Positions 44,146-53,183 of a DNA stretch of 64,000 nucleotides are shown here, one piece after another; position 1 is the stretch's first letter; each line of letters begins with the position of its first letter. Origin of the DNA: Paraburkholderia terricola (GTDB taxonomy: Bacteria; Pseudomonadota; Gammaproteobacteria; Burkholderiales; Burkholderiaceae); the NCBI RefSeq assembly GCF_900142195.1, contig NZ_FRAB01000019.1:1-64000 (forward strand), read 5' to 3'. A program made the translations under genes and the position numbers. The notes beneath the pieces were generated by a model, which was not told where the DNA came from, ran no database searches, and worked only from the letters and a program-made list of their open reading frames with translations.

Positions 44146-45469
44146 ACAGCGAGCCCAGCGCGAGAATCTGCGTCAGTTCGTCGAGCGCGGTGCGCGATTC
44201 GGCGAGCAATTGCGGATCGGTCAGATCGGCCGGCGCGAGGCGGTCGCGATAGTGCTTTTCGATCCACGAATCGAGCCGGCCGAACAGCTTGTCGTCGATC
44301 CACACGCCGCCGTTCACCGCCGCGCGCTCCGCGTCGTCGAGCACCACGCGCAGCCGCAGACACGCCGGGCCGCCGCCGTTCTTCATGCTCTCGCGCAAAT
44401 CGAACACCAGCACGTCGTCGATCGGACCGGTGCGCGACGTCAAACCGTCGAGGTAGGCGGCAACGCGCTCGTTCTCACGGCACTCCTGCGGCACGACCAG
44501 CACCTGCTTGCCGTCGGGGCGCGTCAGCAACTGGCTGTTGAACAGATACGAGGTGACAGCGTCGGCCACGCTCACCTGCGCGTCGGGCACTTCGATCACG
44601 TTGAACTCGGCCTTCAGCCCCAGGAGCTTCGAGCGCAATTCGTCGTACACCGCCTTCTGTTCGACGAACGCGAGTTGATGACAGAACAGCGTGGTGCGAT
44701 TGCCGACCGCGATCACGTCGTTATGAAACACGCCCGCGTCGATCACATCGGGGTTCTGCTGCGCATAGACGGTGGCCGCATCCGCGAGACTGTGGCGCTG
44801 CGCGACCGCGCGGCTCGCCTCGAAAGTCTGACGCGCGGGGAAGCGCTTCGGCTCCGGTCCACGGCGGTATTCGCTGCGGCCATAGACGAAGAATTCGACG
44901 CCACATGCGCCATATTCGGCGCAAAAGCGCGTGTGATTCGCCGCGCCTTCGTCGCCGAGCGCCGGCGTGCCGGGCAGCGCTTCGTGCACGGCGAAACGGC
45001 CGTCGTCGCTGAAAATCGCGCGCAACGTGCGGCGCGTGGATTCGTGTTCGATCGCGCGATGCAGCTTGCTGCACAGATTGGCCGGCGTGAAATGCACACG
45101 GCCGTCGTGCGTATCGGCGGACGGGCTCACGGTGGCCGCGTTCGCCGTCCACATCGCCGACGCGGAGCTTGCGGCAGCCAGCAACTCGGGGGCGTCTTTC
45201 GCCACGCGGGCGATGACCGTGGCGTCGTCGCCGGAAAAACCGAGCTCGCGCAACAGGCGCATCGACGGACGCTCCTGCGGCGGCAACACGCCCTGATGAA
45301 AGCCGAGGTCGGCCAGTTGCTTCATCTTGCGCAGGCCCTGCTTGGCCGCCGCCTTCGGATTCGCAATCGACTTCTCGTTGCTCTGCGACGCGACATTGCC
45401 GAACGAGAGCCCCGCATAGTTGTGGGTCGGGCCGACCAGGCCGTCGAAATTGGCTTCAGTGGCTTGCAT
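44129..45469 (-). CDS. astB: N-succinylarginine dihydrolase
   Basis: A 446-residue amidinotransferase-fold enzyme that hydrolyses N-succinylarginine to succinylornithine, CO2 and ammonia. It opens EANFDGLVGPTHNYAGLSFG, the AstB start signature, and the nucleophilic cysteine lies in KNGGGPACLRLRVVL near the C-terminus; histidine and aspartate partners are in NHTRFCAEYG and EVPDAQVSV. Length is typical. It lies nine bases after astD. Confidence 0.95.
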   Translation of the reverse strand: MQATEANFDGLVGPTHNYAGLSFGNVASQSNEKSIANPKAAAKQGLRKMKQLADLGFHQGVLPPQERPSMRLLRELGFSGDDATVIARVAKDAPELLAAASSASAMWTANAATVSPSADTHDGRVHFTPANLCSKLHRAIEHESTRRTLRAIFSDDGRFAVHEALPGTPALGDEGAANHTRFCAEYGACGVEFFVYGRSEYRRGPEPKRFPARQTFEASRAVAQRHSLADAATVYAQQNPDVIDAGVFHNDVIAVGNRTTLFCHQLAFVEQKAVYDELRSKLLGLKAEFNVIEVPDAQVSVADAVTSYLFNSQLLTRPDGKQVLVVPQECRENERVAAYLDGLTSRTGPIDDVLVFDLRESMKNGGGPACLRLRVVLDDAERAAVNGGVWIDDKLFGRLDSWIEKHYRDRLAPADLTDPQLLAESRTALDELTQILALGSLYDFQR

Positions 45470-45478
45470 CGTCGATCC

Positions 45479-46942
45479 TTAGAATTGAAGGCCCGGCGAG
45501 ACGCTCGCGGGCATGTGCAGTTGCGCGCTTTCGACGGACGCCATCGGATACGCGCAGTAGTCGGCGGCGTAATACGCGCTCGGCCGGTGATTGCCCGAGC
45601 GCCCCGGACCGCCGAACGGCGCGCCGGAAGAAGCCCCGTTGGTCGGCCGGTTCCAGTTGACGATGCCCGCGCGGATGGTGCGCTGGAAATGCGTCCACAG
45701 CGCTTCGTCGTCGGCGAGCAGGCCCGCCGAGAGACCGAATTCGGTGTCGTTGGCCTTGTCGAGCGCCTCGTCGAAGTTGCCGTAACGGATGACTTGCGCG
45801 AGCGGGCCGAAATGTTCCTCGTCGGGCAGATTCTTCACGGCCGTTACGTCGAGAATCGCGGGCGTGACGAAGCCGAGCTGCGGATCGCGCTGCTCCATCT
45901 TCAGCCACGCTTGCGCGCCGTCGGCCAGCAAACGCTCTTGCGCGGCGACGAGCCGCGCAGCCGCGCGCGCCGAAATCACCGCGCCCATGAACGGCTGCGG
46001 GTCGGCGTCGTATTCACCGACGCTGATGCGCGACGTGACCTCGGTAAAGCGCGCCATGAAGCGGTCGCCGAACGCGTCGTTCGGCATGAAGATGCGGCGC
46101 GCGCACGTGCAACGCTGCCCCGCCGACAGAAACGCCGACTGGATCGTGTGATGCACGGCGGCGTCGAGATCGGCAACCGGCCCGATCACGAGCGGATTGT
46201 TGCCGCCCATCTCCAGCGCCAGCACGATCTCGGGCCGCCCGCCGAACTGCTTGTGCAGCAAGGTGCCGGTGTCCGAGCTGCCGGTGAAGAACAAACCGTC
46301 GATCTGCCGATGGTTCGCGAGCGCAATGCCGGTCTCTTTCTCGCCTTGCACCAGATTCAGCACGCCCGCGGGTAAGCCCGCGTCGCGCCAGATCTGCACG
46401 GTGACGGCGGCCACGCCCGGCGCGAGTTCCGACGGCTTGAACACGACCGCGTTGCCCGCGATCAGCGCCGGCACGATGTGCCCGTTCGGCAGGTGGCCCG
46501 GAAAGTTATACGGCCCGAACACCGCCACCACGCCATGCGGACGATGCCGCAATACCGCGGTGCCGTCCGCCATCGCCGAACGCTTTTCGCCGGTGCGTTC
46601 GTTATAGGCCTGAATCGAAATCTCGACTTTCGCCGCCATCGAAGCGGCTTCGGTGCGCGCTTCCCACAGCGGCTTGCCGGTCTCGCGGCCGATCGCCTCG
46701 GCCAGCGCCTCCTTGCGCTCGGTCACGAGCGCGGCGAAGCGGCGCACCACGCCGCAACGCTCGTCGAGGCTGAATGCGGACCACGCCGCAAACGCGCGGC
46801 GCGCGCTGCGTACCGCGCGATCGACGTCGTCCGCCGACGCGCTGTTGCCTTCCCACACCGTCGCGCCCGTACCGGGGTTGCGCGACGCGAATGCGGGTCC
46901 CGTGCCGGCGGCCCATTCGCCGTCGATGAAAAGCTCGCTCAT
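45479..46942 (-). CDS. astD: Succinylglutamate-semialdehyde dehydrogenase
   Basis: A 487-residue NAD(P) aldehyde dehydrogenase. Substrate and cofactor motifs are GPYNFPGHLPNGHIVPALIA, FTGSSDTGTLLHK and the glutamate in LALEMGGNNPLVI; the catalytic cysteine is in SAGQRCTCARR. It oxidises N-succinylglutamate semialdehyde. ATG 46942 has AGGG six bases upstream and gives the family length; ATG 46948 would place the ribosome site too close. It starts two bases after the preceding stop. Confidence 0.94.
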   Translation of the reverse strand: MSELFIDGEWAAGTGPAFASRNPGTGATVWEGNSASADDVDRAVRSARRAFAAWSAFSLDERCGVVRRFAALVTERKEALAEAIGRETGKPLWEARTEAASMAAKVEISIQAYNERTGEKRSAMADGTAVLRHRPHGVVAVFGPYNFPGHLPNGHIVPALIAGNAVVFKPSELAPGVAAVTVQIWRDAGLPAGVLNLVQGEKETGIALANHRQIDGLFFTGSSDTGTLLHKQFGGRPEIVLALEMGGNNPLVIGPVADLDAAVHHTIQSAFLSAGQRCTCARRIFMPNDAFGDRFMARFTEVTSRISVGEYDADPQPFMGAVISARAAARLVAAQERLLADGAQAWLKMEQRDPQLGFVTPAILDVTAVKNLPDEEHFGPLAQVIRYGNFDEALDKANDTEFGLSAGLLADDEALWTHFQRTIRAGIVNWNRPTNGASSGAPFGGPGRSGNHRPSAYYAADYCAYPMASVESAQLHMPASVSPGLQF

Positions 46943-46944
46943 GA

Positions 46945-47982
46945 TCATCCCTGTTTATGTTTCAACGGCAGTACCCGCACCGGGTCGCCTGCCTTGACGT
47001 CGAGCGCCGCGGCCTCGGCGGCGCACAGACGGAACACGCCGTCTTGCGGCACGCCCGCCGCCGCGCCCACGCGAAAATCGCCCAGCGACGTATTCGATAC
47101 CAGCGAACGCGGCGCATCCTGCGGCGCGCCCGCCGGCACGTCGGCGATCTCGACCGGCACCACCACGCTCTCGCGCACGGTGCGCAAGTCGGAGATGTGG
47201 CATTCGAGCACCGGGCCCGCGTCGAAGATATCGACGTGGTTTTCGTAGCGCAGCCCTTCCGATTCGAGCATGCGGCGCGCCGGAATCGTGTCGCTGTGCG
47301 TGAGGCCGACGCATTGCTGCGCTTCCTCCGGCAGCAGTTCCACGTACACCGGATAGCGCGGCATCAGTTCCGCGAGAAACGCCTTGCGGCCGTGCGAACT
47401 CAGGTAGTCCGCCGCGTTGAAATCGATCTGGTAGAAATGCGAGCCGACCGCGCGCCAGAACGGCGACGTGCCCTGCTCGTCGAAATGGCCGCGCAACTCC
47501 GCGCATAGACGCTGCGGAAAGCGTTCGCGAAACTGCGCGAGAAACATGAAGCGCGAGCGCGACAGCAAGCCGCCGACGCCGCTCGTGCGATAACGCGGGC
47601 TCAGGAACAGCGAGCACACTTCGGCGTAACCCGTGAGGTCGTGCGAGATGTTGAGCGCGCGCATGCGCGTCCAGATGCCGAGGTCCTGGCTCGCGTGCAC
47701 CACGGTACTCACGCGATAGTTGTAGAACGGCTGCTGCAGACCCACCGCCGTTTCGATTCCGCAGACGCCGGCCACGTCGCCCGTATCGGTGTCTTCCATC
47801 ACGAAGAAGTAGCCCGCCTCGTGCGGCGCGGCTTTGTCTTCCATCGTGCGGCGCGCGCGTTCGATGCGCGCGACAAGCGCCTCGCGATCCGGCTTGAACG
47901 TGGTGAGGCCCGGGCCGGTTTCCTGCGCGAGACGCATGAGCGCGTCCACATCGCCTCGTTGCACAACGCGAACGACGATCAT
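46945..47982 (-). CDS. aruG: Arginine N-succinyltransferase, beta subunit (AruG type)
   Basis: A 345-residue AstA/AruG-family protein: VVRVVQRGDVDALMRLAQET at the start, FVMEDTDTGDVAGVCGIETA, RTSGVGGLLSRSRFMFLAQF with the acyl-CoA-binding pattern, and HVDIFDAGPVLECHI near the end. In Pseudomonas the enzyme is a heteromer of AruF and AruG, and the two genes overlap here by four bases (ATGA). It adds succinyl from CoA to the arginine amino group, the first step of the pathway. Confidence 0.92.
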   Translation of the reverse strand: MIVVRVVQRGDVDALMRLAQETGPGLTTFKPDREALVARIERARRTMEDKAAPHEAGYFFVMEDTDTGDVAGVCGIETAVGLQQPFYNYRVSTVVHASQDLGIWTRMRALNISHDLTGYAEVCSLFLSPRYRTSGVGGLLSRSRFMFLAQFRERFPQRLCAELRGHFDEQGTSPFWRAVGSHFYQIDFNAADYLSSHGRKAFLAELMPRYPVYVELLPEEAQQCVGLTHSDTIPARRMLESEGLRYENHVDIFDAGPVLECHISDLRTVRESVVVPVEIADVPAGAPQDAPRSLVSNTSLGDFRVGAAAGVPQDGVFRLCAAEAAALDVKAGDPVRVLPLKHKQG

Positions 47983-49037
47983 CGTGCGTCTCCCGATTCT
48001 TGCTGATGCGGCTGGTGCAGCGGCACACAGCGCACGGTATCGCCCTCTTCGACGCCGAGCGCCGCGCGCGCCGCGTGAGACAACGACGCGCCGGCTTGCT
48101 TGTCCGCGGCGAGGTCGCCGAGTACGCAGCGAAATTCCCCGTCCGCGCCGTTGTGCGCGATCAGATACGTCGCGCCGTCGGGAGCGGCCGCGGCTTCATG
48201 GACCACGCGCGTTTCATTGCGCGCCACGCACGCACTGCGATCCACTTGCGCGGTCAGCACCGGGCCCGCATCGAAAATATCGACGTAGCGGTCCGTTTCG
48301 AAACCTTCTTCCAGGTGGATCTCGTAGGCGAGCAACGCCTTCGAGTCCGGTTCGCCGAGCACGCGTTGCGCCGCTTCCGGCAACAGCGGCACATAGATCG
48401 GATAGGTCGGCATCACTTCGGCGATGAACGTGCGGCTGCGGCCGCCCGATTCGATTTCGATGTCGGCGAAGTCGCGGCCGAAAAACTTGCGGCCCACGGC
48501 TTCCCAGAACGGCGAAACGCCCGCGTCGTCGGTGACGCCGAGCAGGAGCGAGAACACCTCGGACGTGAAGCGCTTGCGATTGGCGGCGATGTACATCATG
48601 CGCGCCCGCGACATCAGATGCGCGGCCGCGTCGCCGCGCAGCGACGGGTCGATGTAGTAGCCCGCGAGCCGGCTCTTGCCGGTCAGTTCATGCGACATGG
48701 TGAGCGCGTGAATCTTGCGGTTCACGTGCAATTCGCGCGACGCATGAATCAGCGCGTCGTTGCGAAACGCGTAGAACGGGTCCGAGTAACCGGCCGCGGC
48801 GACGATGCTCGCCGTGCCCATCAGCTTGCCGCTTGCCGAGTCTTCGAGCACGAACAGGTAGAACTCCTCGCCCGGAAAATCGACCTCCGCGCGAAACGAG
48901 TCTTCCGACAATGCGACGCGCGCTTCGAGCGCAGCCCGGTCGTGCGGCAGCGAATGCAGCACCGGTTGCGCGGTGCGCGCCATGTGTTCGAGCGCATCGA
49001 GATCGGCGAGGCGGCCGGGGCGTACGAAGAGCATCAT
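47979..49037 (-). CDS. aruF: Arginine N-succinyltransferase, alpha subunit (AruF type)
   Basis: A 352-residue paralogue of the next gene, sharing FVLEDSASGKLMGTASIVAA, PSLRGDAAAHLMSRARMMYI and RYVDIFDAGPVLTAQV. The two duplicated subunits together form the succinyltransferase. AGGAAC lies upstream; ATG 49034 is slightly better spaced than 49037. The gap to astC is 34 bases. Presence of both AruF and AruG rather than single AstA follows the Pseudomonas, not the E. coli, pattern. Confidence 0.92.
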   Translation of the reverse strand: MMLFVRPGRLADLDALEHMARTAQPVLHSLPHDRAALEARVALSEDSFRAEVDFPGEEFYLFVLEDSASGKLMGTASIVAAAGYSDPFYAFRNDALIHASRELHVNRKIHALTMSHELTGKSRLAGYYIDPSLRGDAAAHLMSRARMMYIAANRKRFTSEVFSLLLGVTDDAGVSPFWEAVGRKFFGRDFADIEIESGGRSRTFIAEVMPTYPIYVPLLPEAAQRVLGEPDSKALLAYEIHLEEGFETDRYVDIFDAGPVLTAQVDRSACVARNETRVVHEAAAAPDGATYLIAHNGADGEFRCVLGDLAADKQAGASLSHAARAALGVEEGDTVRCVPLHQPHQQESGDAR

Positions 49038-49071
49038 CGTTCCTGTTGAATGTGACGCATGATGGCGTGGG

Positions 49072-50307
49072 TTATTTCAACGGCGCTTCGGCCTTCACGC
49101 CGACGATTTGCTCGATGGCCTTCGCGAGACGCGCGAAGCCTTCGTTCATGTCGTCGAGCGGCATGATCAGCGACGGCACGAAGCGCAGCACGTCCGGCCC
49201 CGCCATCAGCATGATCACGCCGTGCTGGCCCGCCGCGGTGACGAAGTCTTTCGCGCGGCCCCTGAACGCATCGGTCAATTCCGCGCCGATCAGAAGACCC
49301 TTGCCGCGCACCTCCTTGAACAAACCGAAGCGCTCGTTGAGTTTCGCGAGGTGAGCCTTCAGTGCATCGCTGCGCGCATGCACGCCTTCGAGCAGCCTGG
49401 GATCGCTGACCAGTTCGACCACCTTCTCGGCGATCGCCGAAGCCAGCGGATTGCCGCCATACGTCGTGCCGTGCACGCCGACCTTGAAATGCGCGGCCAG
49501 TTCGTTGGTGGTCAGCATCGCGCCGATCGGGAAACCGTTGCCGAGCGCCTTCGCGGTGGTGAGGATGTCGGGCGTGACGCCGGTTTCCTGGTACGCGTAG
49601 AAATAGCCGCTGCGGCCCACACCCGTTTGTACCTCGTCAAAAATCAGCAGTGCGCCGTGCTGATCGCAGGCCTCGCGCAGCGCCTTCAGGAACGCCGGAT
49701 CGGCCGGGATCACGCCGCCCTCGCCCTGGATCGGCTCGACGATCACTGCGCAGGTTTTCGCGCCGATCGCTTTCCTCGCGGCTTCGATATCGTTGTACGG
49801 CAAATGGATGATGCCCTCGGGCACCGGGCCGAAGCCTTCCGAATACTTCGGCTGACCGCCGACGCTCACGGTGAAGAACGTGCGGCCATGAAAAGACTGC
49901 GTAAACGAGACGATTTCGAATTTATCCGCGCCGTGGCGCTCGAACGCGACGCGGCGCGCCAGCTTCAGCGCGGCTTCGTTCGCTTCGGCGCCCGAGTTGG
50001 CGAAGAACGCGCGGTCGGCGAACGTCAGATCTTCCAGACGCCTGGCAAGGCGCAGCACCGGCTCGTTGGTGTAGCCATTGCCGATGTGCCACAGCTTGCC
50101 GCCCTGCTCGTGCAGCACTTTCAGCAATTCGGGATGCGCATGACCGAGCGCGGTGACGGCGATGCCGCCGGCGAAGTCGATATAGTCGCGGCCTTGCGTA
50201 TCCCAGACGCGCGAGCCGAGACCGCGATCCGGCACGAAGGGCGCGGGCGCAAACACCGGCACCATGACTTCGTCGAAGGTCTGTCGTGTCACAGTCAGGT
50301 CGTTCAT
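49072..50307 (-). CDS. astC: Succinylornithine aminotransferase
   Basis: A 411-residue class III PLP aminotransferase of the AstC/ArgD group. The PLP lysine lies in DILTTAKALGNGFPIGAML, the aspartate in ALLIFDEVQTGVGRSGYFYA, and the phosphate loop in FFANSGAEANEAALKLARR. It converts succinylornithine to succinylglutamate semialdehyde, and may also serve in arginine biosynthesis. First gene of the catabolic operon; GAGG precedes ATG 50307. Position between argR and aruF corresponds to aruC of Pseudomonas. Confidence 0.93.
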   Translation of the reverse strand: MNDLTVTRQTFDEVMVPVFAPAPFVPDRGLGSRVWDTQGRDYIDFAGGIAVTALGHAHPELLKVLHEQGGKLWHIGNGYTNEPVLRLARRLEDLTFADRAFFANSGAEANEAALKLARRVAFERHGADKFEIVSFTQSFHGRTFFTVSVGGQPKYSEGFGPVPEGIIHLPYNDIEAARKAIGAKTCAVIVEPIQGEGGVIPADPAFLKALREACDQHGALLIFDEVQTGVGRSGYFYAYQETGVTPDILTTAKALGNGFPIGAMLTTNELAAHFKVGVHGTTYGGNPLASAIAEKVVELVSDPRLLEGVHARSDALKAHLAKLNERFGLFKEVRGKGLLIGAELTDAFRGRAKDFVTAAGQHGVIMLMAGPDVLRFVPSLIMPLDDMNEGFARLAKAIEQIVGVKAEAPLK

Positions 50308-50450
50308 GGCAAATCCTCGTTACAGGTGAGAGGTAATACCGTTAGTGTAGGAAACCGCAGGCGATACGTCTTGCGCATACGCGACGCTTTCTATGAGCTT
50401 CCACGCGCCGCACGCGATGCGTCACGCTCGATCGCGTCTTGCGCCGACTT

Positions 50451-50510
50451 ATTGCGGCTCGTTGCGGCTCGTTGCGGCTCATTGCGGCTCATTGCGGCTT
50501 ACTGCAACCC
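50451..50510. repeat. 10-bp phased repeats upstream of astC
   Basis: Five near-identical 10-bp units (VTTGCGGCTC with V = A or G at the first base, the fifth ending T) run from 50451 to 50500, with a sixth diverged unit. The period equals one helical turn. They lie in the gap between argR and astC, about 145-205 bases before the astC start. Confidence 0.8.
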
Positions 50511-50519
50511 CATCGCGGC

Positions 50520-51560
50520 TTATTCCGGCCGCTCGATCAGCGCGCCCGCGCGCGGCTCGCTGGCCGCCACGCCGGTCGCGCCGGTCTGTTTGTCGATCCA
50601 GTTGCGACGATCCTCGCGCGGTGTGACACCAAAACGTTCGCGGTACGCATTCGAAAAGTGCGCCGCCGATGAAAACCCGCACGCGAGGCTGATCTGCACG
50701 ACCGATTTGCTGGTGCGCTGCAATTGCGTGCGCGCTTTCGAAAGCCGCAGCCCCAGGTAGTATTTGGACGGCATCGAGCCGAGATACTGGCGAAACAGGC
50801 GCTCCAGTTGCCGCCGCGACACGCCGACGAGTCCCGCGATTTCGTCGGTGGTGAGCGGGTCTTCGATATTCGCTTCCATCAGCAGCAACGCGTCGTTCAA
50901 ACGCGGATGGCGCTCGCCCGGCGCCGTCACGAACGGAATGCGCTGGCGCTCCTCGCCCGCGCGCAATACGCCGACGCCGAGCGTGTCCGCGATCCGGTCG
51001 GCCAGCTCGGGCCCATGATCGCGGCCGATCATCGCCAGCATGAAATCGACCGTGGCCTGGCCGCCCGCGCAGGTGGCGCGATCGCGGTCGATTTCGAAAA
51101 TCTGTTGCGTGACGATCGAGCGTTCGAACTGCTCGGAGAACTGCTGATAGGTTTCCCAGTTGACGCTCACGCGATAGCCGGACAACTGCCCCGCCATCGC
51201 GAGCCACCAGACGCCGTGATGAATGCCGCTCACGAGCGGCGTGCGCTGCCCGACGCGCGACAGGCTCGCCAGAAACAGCCGGTAGTCGGCGAATTGCTGA
51301 AACCGTTCGCTGACGACGATCAGCCAGTCGCACGCAATCGCATCGCCGAACGCCGCATCGGCCGGCCAGTGCGCGCCGCCCGACAGCGGCACCGCGCGGC
51401 CGTCCCACGAACACACCTGGACGCGGTACAGCGCGCGGCCGTCGATTTCATTGGCGAGATTGAGCGCGTCGACAATCGGCCCGACGCCCGACATCGATAC
51501 GGGCGGCAACGCGACGATTGCAACCTGCGTGGTGCGAGCCGGATTGGAGGGACGGGCCAT
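50520..51560 (-). CDS. argR: AraC-family arginine regulator (ArgR type)
   Basis: A 346-residue GlxA-type regulator. The N-terminal DJ-1/PfpI-like domain (about 10-200) begins TQVAIVALPPVSMSGVGP, and the C-terminal AraC helix-turn-helix pair (about 235-330) includes EIAGLVGVSRRQLERLFRQY and GFSSAAHFSNAYRERFG. In Pseudomonas, ArgR of this structure activates aot and aru genes with arginine. Here it lies between those two gene groups and probably does the same. The tail of about 25 residues is variable. Confidence 0.88.
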   Translation of the reverse strand: MARPSNPARTTQVAIVALPPVSMSGVGPIVDALNLANEIDGRALYRVQVCSWDGRAVPLSGGAHWPADAAFGDAIACDWLIVVSERFQQFADYRLFLASLSRVGQRTPLVSGIHHGVWWLAMAGQLSGYRVSVNWETYQQFSEQFERSIVTQQIFEIDRDRATCAGGQATVDFMLAMIGRDHGPELADRIADTLGVGVLRAGEERQRIPFVTAPGERHPRLNDALLLMEANIEDPLTTDEIAGLVGVSRRQLERLFRQYLGSMPSKYYLGLRLSKARTQLQRTSKSVVQISLACGFSSAAHFSNAYRERFGVTPREDRRNWIDKQTGATGVAASEPRAGALIERPE

Positions 51561-51592
51561 CGCTCGATGAAACGCGCAGCGCGAGCCGCGCG

Positions 51593-52384
51593 TTACTTCA
51601 GGCTGCCGGAGAGGAACTGCTTGAGCCGTTCGCTGCGCGGCGTGGTGAGCACCTCGGCGGGCAGGCCCTCTTCCTCGGTGCGGCCTTGATGCAGGAACAT
51701 CACATGATTCGACACGTTGCGCGCGAAGCCCATTTCATGCGTGACGACGATCATGGTGCGGCCTTCTTCCGCGAGCTTCTGCATGACCTTCAGCACTTCG
51801 CCGACCAGTTCGGGGTCGAGCGCGGAGGTGGGCTCGTCGAACAGCATCACGTCGGGGTTCATGGCGAGCGCGCGCGCAATCGCCACGCGCTGCTGCTGAC
51901 CGCCCGACAGATGCGACGGATACTGCTTTTCCAGACGCGGCGCGAGACCGACCTTCTCGAGATATTCGCGCGCGCGATCTTCGGCCTCGCGACGCGGCAA
52001 ACCGAGCACATGAATCGGCGCCTCGACGATGTTCTCGATCACGTTCATGTGCGCCCACAGGTTGAAGTGCTGGAACACCATTGCGAGCTTGGTGCGGATG
52101 CGTTGCAGTTGCTTGTGATCGGCCACTTCGAGATTGCCGTGGCGGTCGGCCTTGGTCTTGACCGTTTCGCCGTCGACGACGATCTGCCCGGCGTTCGGCC
52201 GCTCGAGAAAATTGATGCAGCGCAGGAAGGTGCTCTTGCCCGATCCGCTCGCGCCGATGATGCTGATCACGTCGCCCTTGTTCGCGTTCAGCGAGACGCC
52301 CTTGAGCACTTCGTTGTCGCCGTAGCGCTTGTGAATGTCCTGAACGGCGAGCTTGCAAGCTTCGGTTTGAGTCGTGTGGAGCAA
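51593..52384 (-). CDS. aotP: Arginine/ornithine ABC transporter ATPase
   Basis: A 263-residue ABC ATPase of the HisP/AotP class: Walker A GASGSGKST, Q-loop VFQHFNLW, signature LSGGQQQRVAIARAL, Walker B VMLFDEPTSALDPEL and switch histidine VVTHEMGFA. I chose TTG 52384, which has AAGGGAGA eight bases upstream; an ATG at 52432 would add 16 residues without similarity. It powers the AotQ-AotM permease. ArgR follows 32 bases on. Confidence 0.92.
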   Translation of the reverse strand: MLHTTQTEACKLAVQDIHKRYGDNEVLKGVSLNANKGDVISIIGASGSGKSTFLRCINFLERPNAGQIVVDGETVKTKADRHGNLEVADHKQLQRIRTKLAMVFQHFNLWAHMNVIENIVEAPIHVLGLPRREAEDRAREYLEKVGLAPRLEKQYPSHLSGGQQQRVAIARALAMNPDVMLFDEPTSALDPELVGEVLKVMQKLAEEGRTMIVVTHEMGFARNVSNHVMFLHQGRTEEEGLPAEVLTTPRSERLKQFLSGSLK

Positions 52385-52463
52385 GATGCTCTCCCTTGGA
52401 AAATACGGATCAATCTTGGTGACGGCGCGCATGCGTCGCGCCGCTCATGCGTACCCGGTTCGC

Positions 52464-53177
52464 TCAATGCGTGCGCACCGCCAGGTAACCCAGCCAGTGA
52501 CGCTCGGCGCGGCGGAACAGCGCCACCAGCGCGAACGACACCACGAGGTAGATCAGCGCCGCGAGGCCGAACGCGTCGAACGACTGATAGGTGGCGGAAT
52601 TCGCGTCGCGCGCCACCTTCAGGATGTCCGGCACCGTGGCCGTGAACGCGACCGTGGTGGCGTGCAGCATCAGGATCACTTCGTTACTGTACAACGGCAG
52701 TGCCCGGCGCAGCGCGGACGGTATCACAATGCGGCGGTACATCGTGAACCCGCTCATGCCGTAGGCGCGCGCCGCTTCCACCTCGCCATGCGAGGTCGAA
52801 CGGATCGCGCCGGCGAAAATCTCGGTGGTGTACGCGCAGGTGTTCAGCGCGAAGGCGAGAATCGCGCAGTGAAAACCGCTGCGGAAAAACGCGTCGAGCA
52901 GTTGATGCGAGCGCACGAATTCGAGGCTGTACATGCCGGTGTAGATCAGCAGCAATTGCACGTACAGCGGCGTGCCGCGAAACACATAGGTGTAGAGGCG
53001 CACGGGCGTGGACAGCCAGCGCTTTTTCGACACCCGCGCCACCGCCAACGGTATCGCCAACACGAAGCCGATACCGACGGACGCCACCAGCAGCCACAGC
53101 GTGACCGCGAGGCCCGAGATGCGCTGACCGTCCCAGTACAGGAACGCGCGCCAGAATTGATTGAGGATATCGATCAT
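52464..53177 (-). CDS. aotM: Arginine/ornithine ABC permease (AotM/HisM type)
   Basis: A 237-residue inner-membrane permease with about five helices. RISGLAVTLWLLVASVGIGF starts it, PVRLYTYVFRGTPLYVQLLL is the HisM-type loop, and the EAA motif that docks the ATPase reads EVEAARAYGMSGFTMYRRIV. It starts six bases after aotQ, and the two form the channel dimer. Length and topology are normal. Confidence 0.92.
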   Translation of the reverse strand: MIDILNQFWRAFLYWDGQRISGLAVTLWLLVASVGIGFVLAIPLAVARVSKKRWLSTPVRLYTYVFRGTPLYVQLLLIYTGMYSLEFVRSHQLLDAFFRSGFHCAILAFALNTCAYTTEIFAGAIRSTSHGEVEAARAYGMSGFTMYRRIVIPSALRRALPLYSNEVILMLHATTVAFTATVPDILKVARDANSATYQSFDAFGLAALIYLVVSFALVALFRRAERHWLGYLAVRTH

Positions 53178-53183
53178 GGTGGC

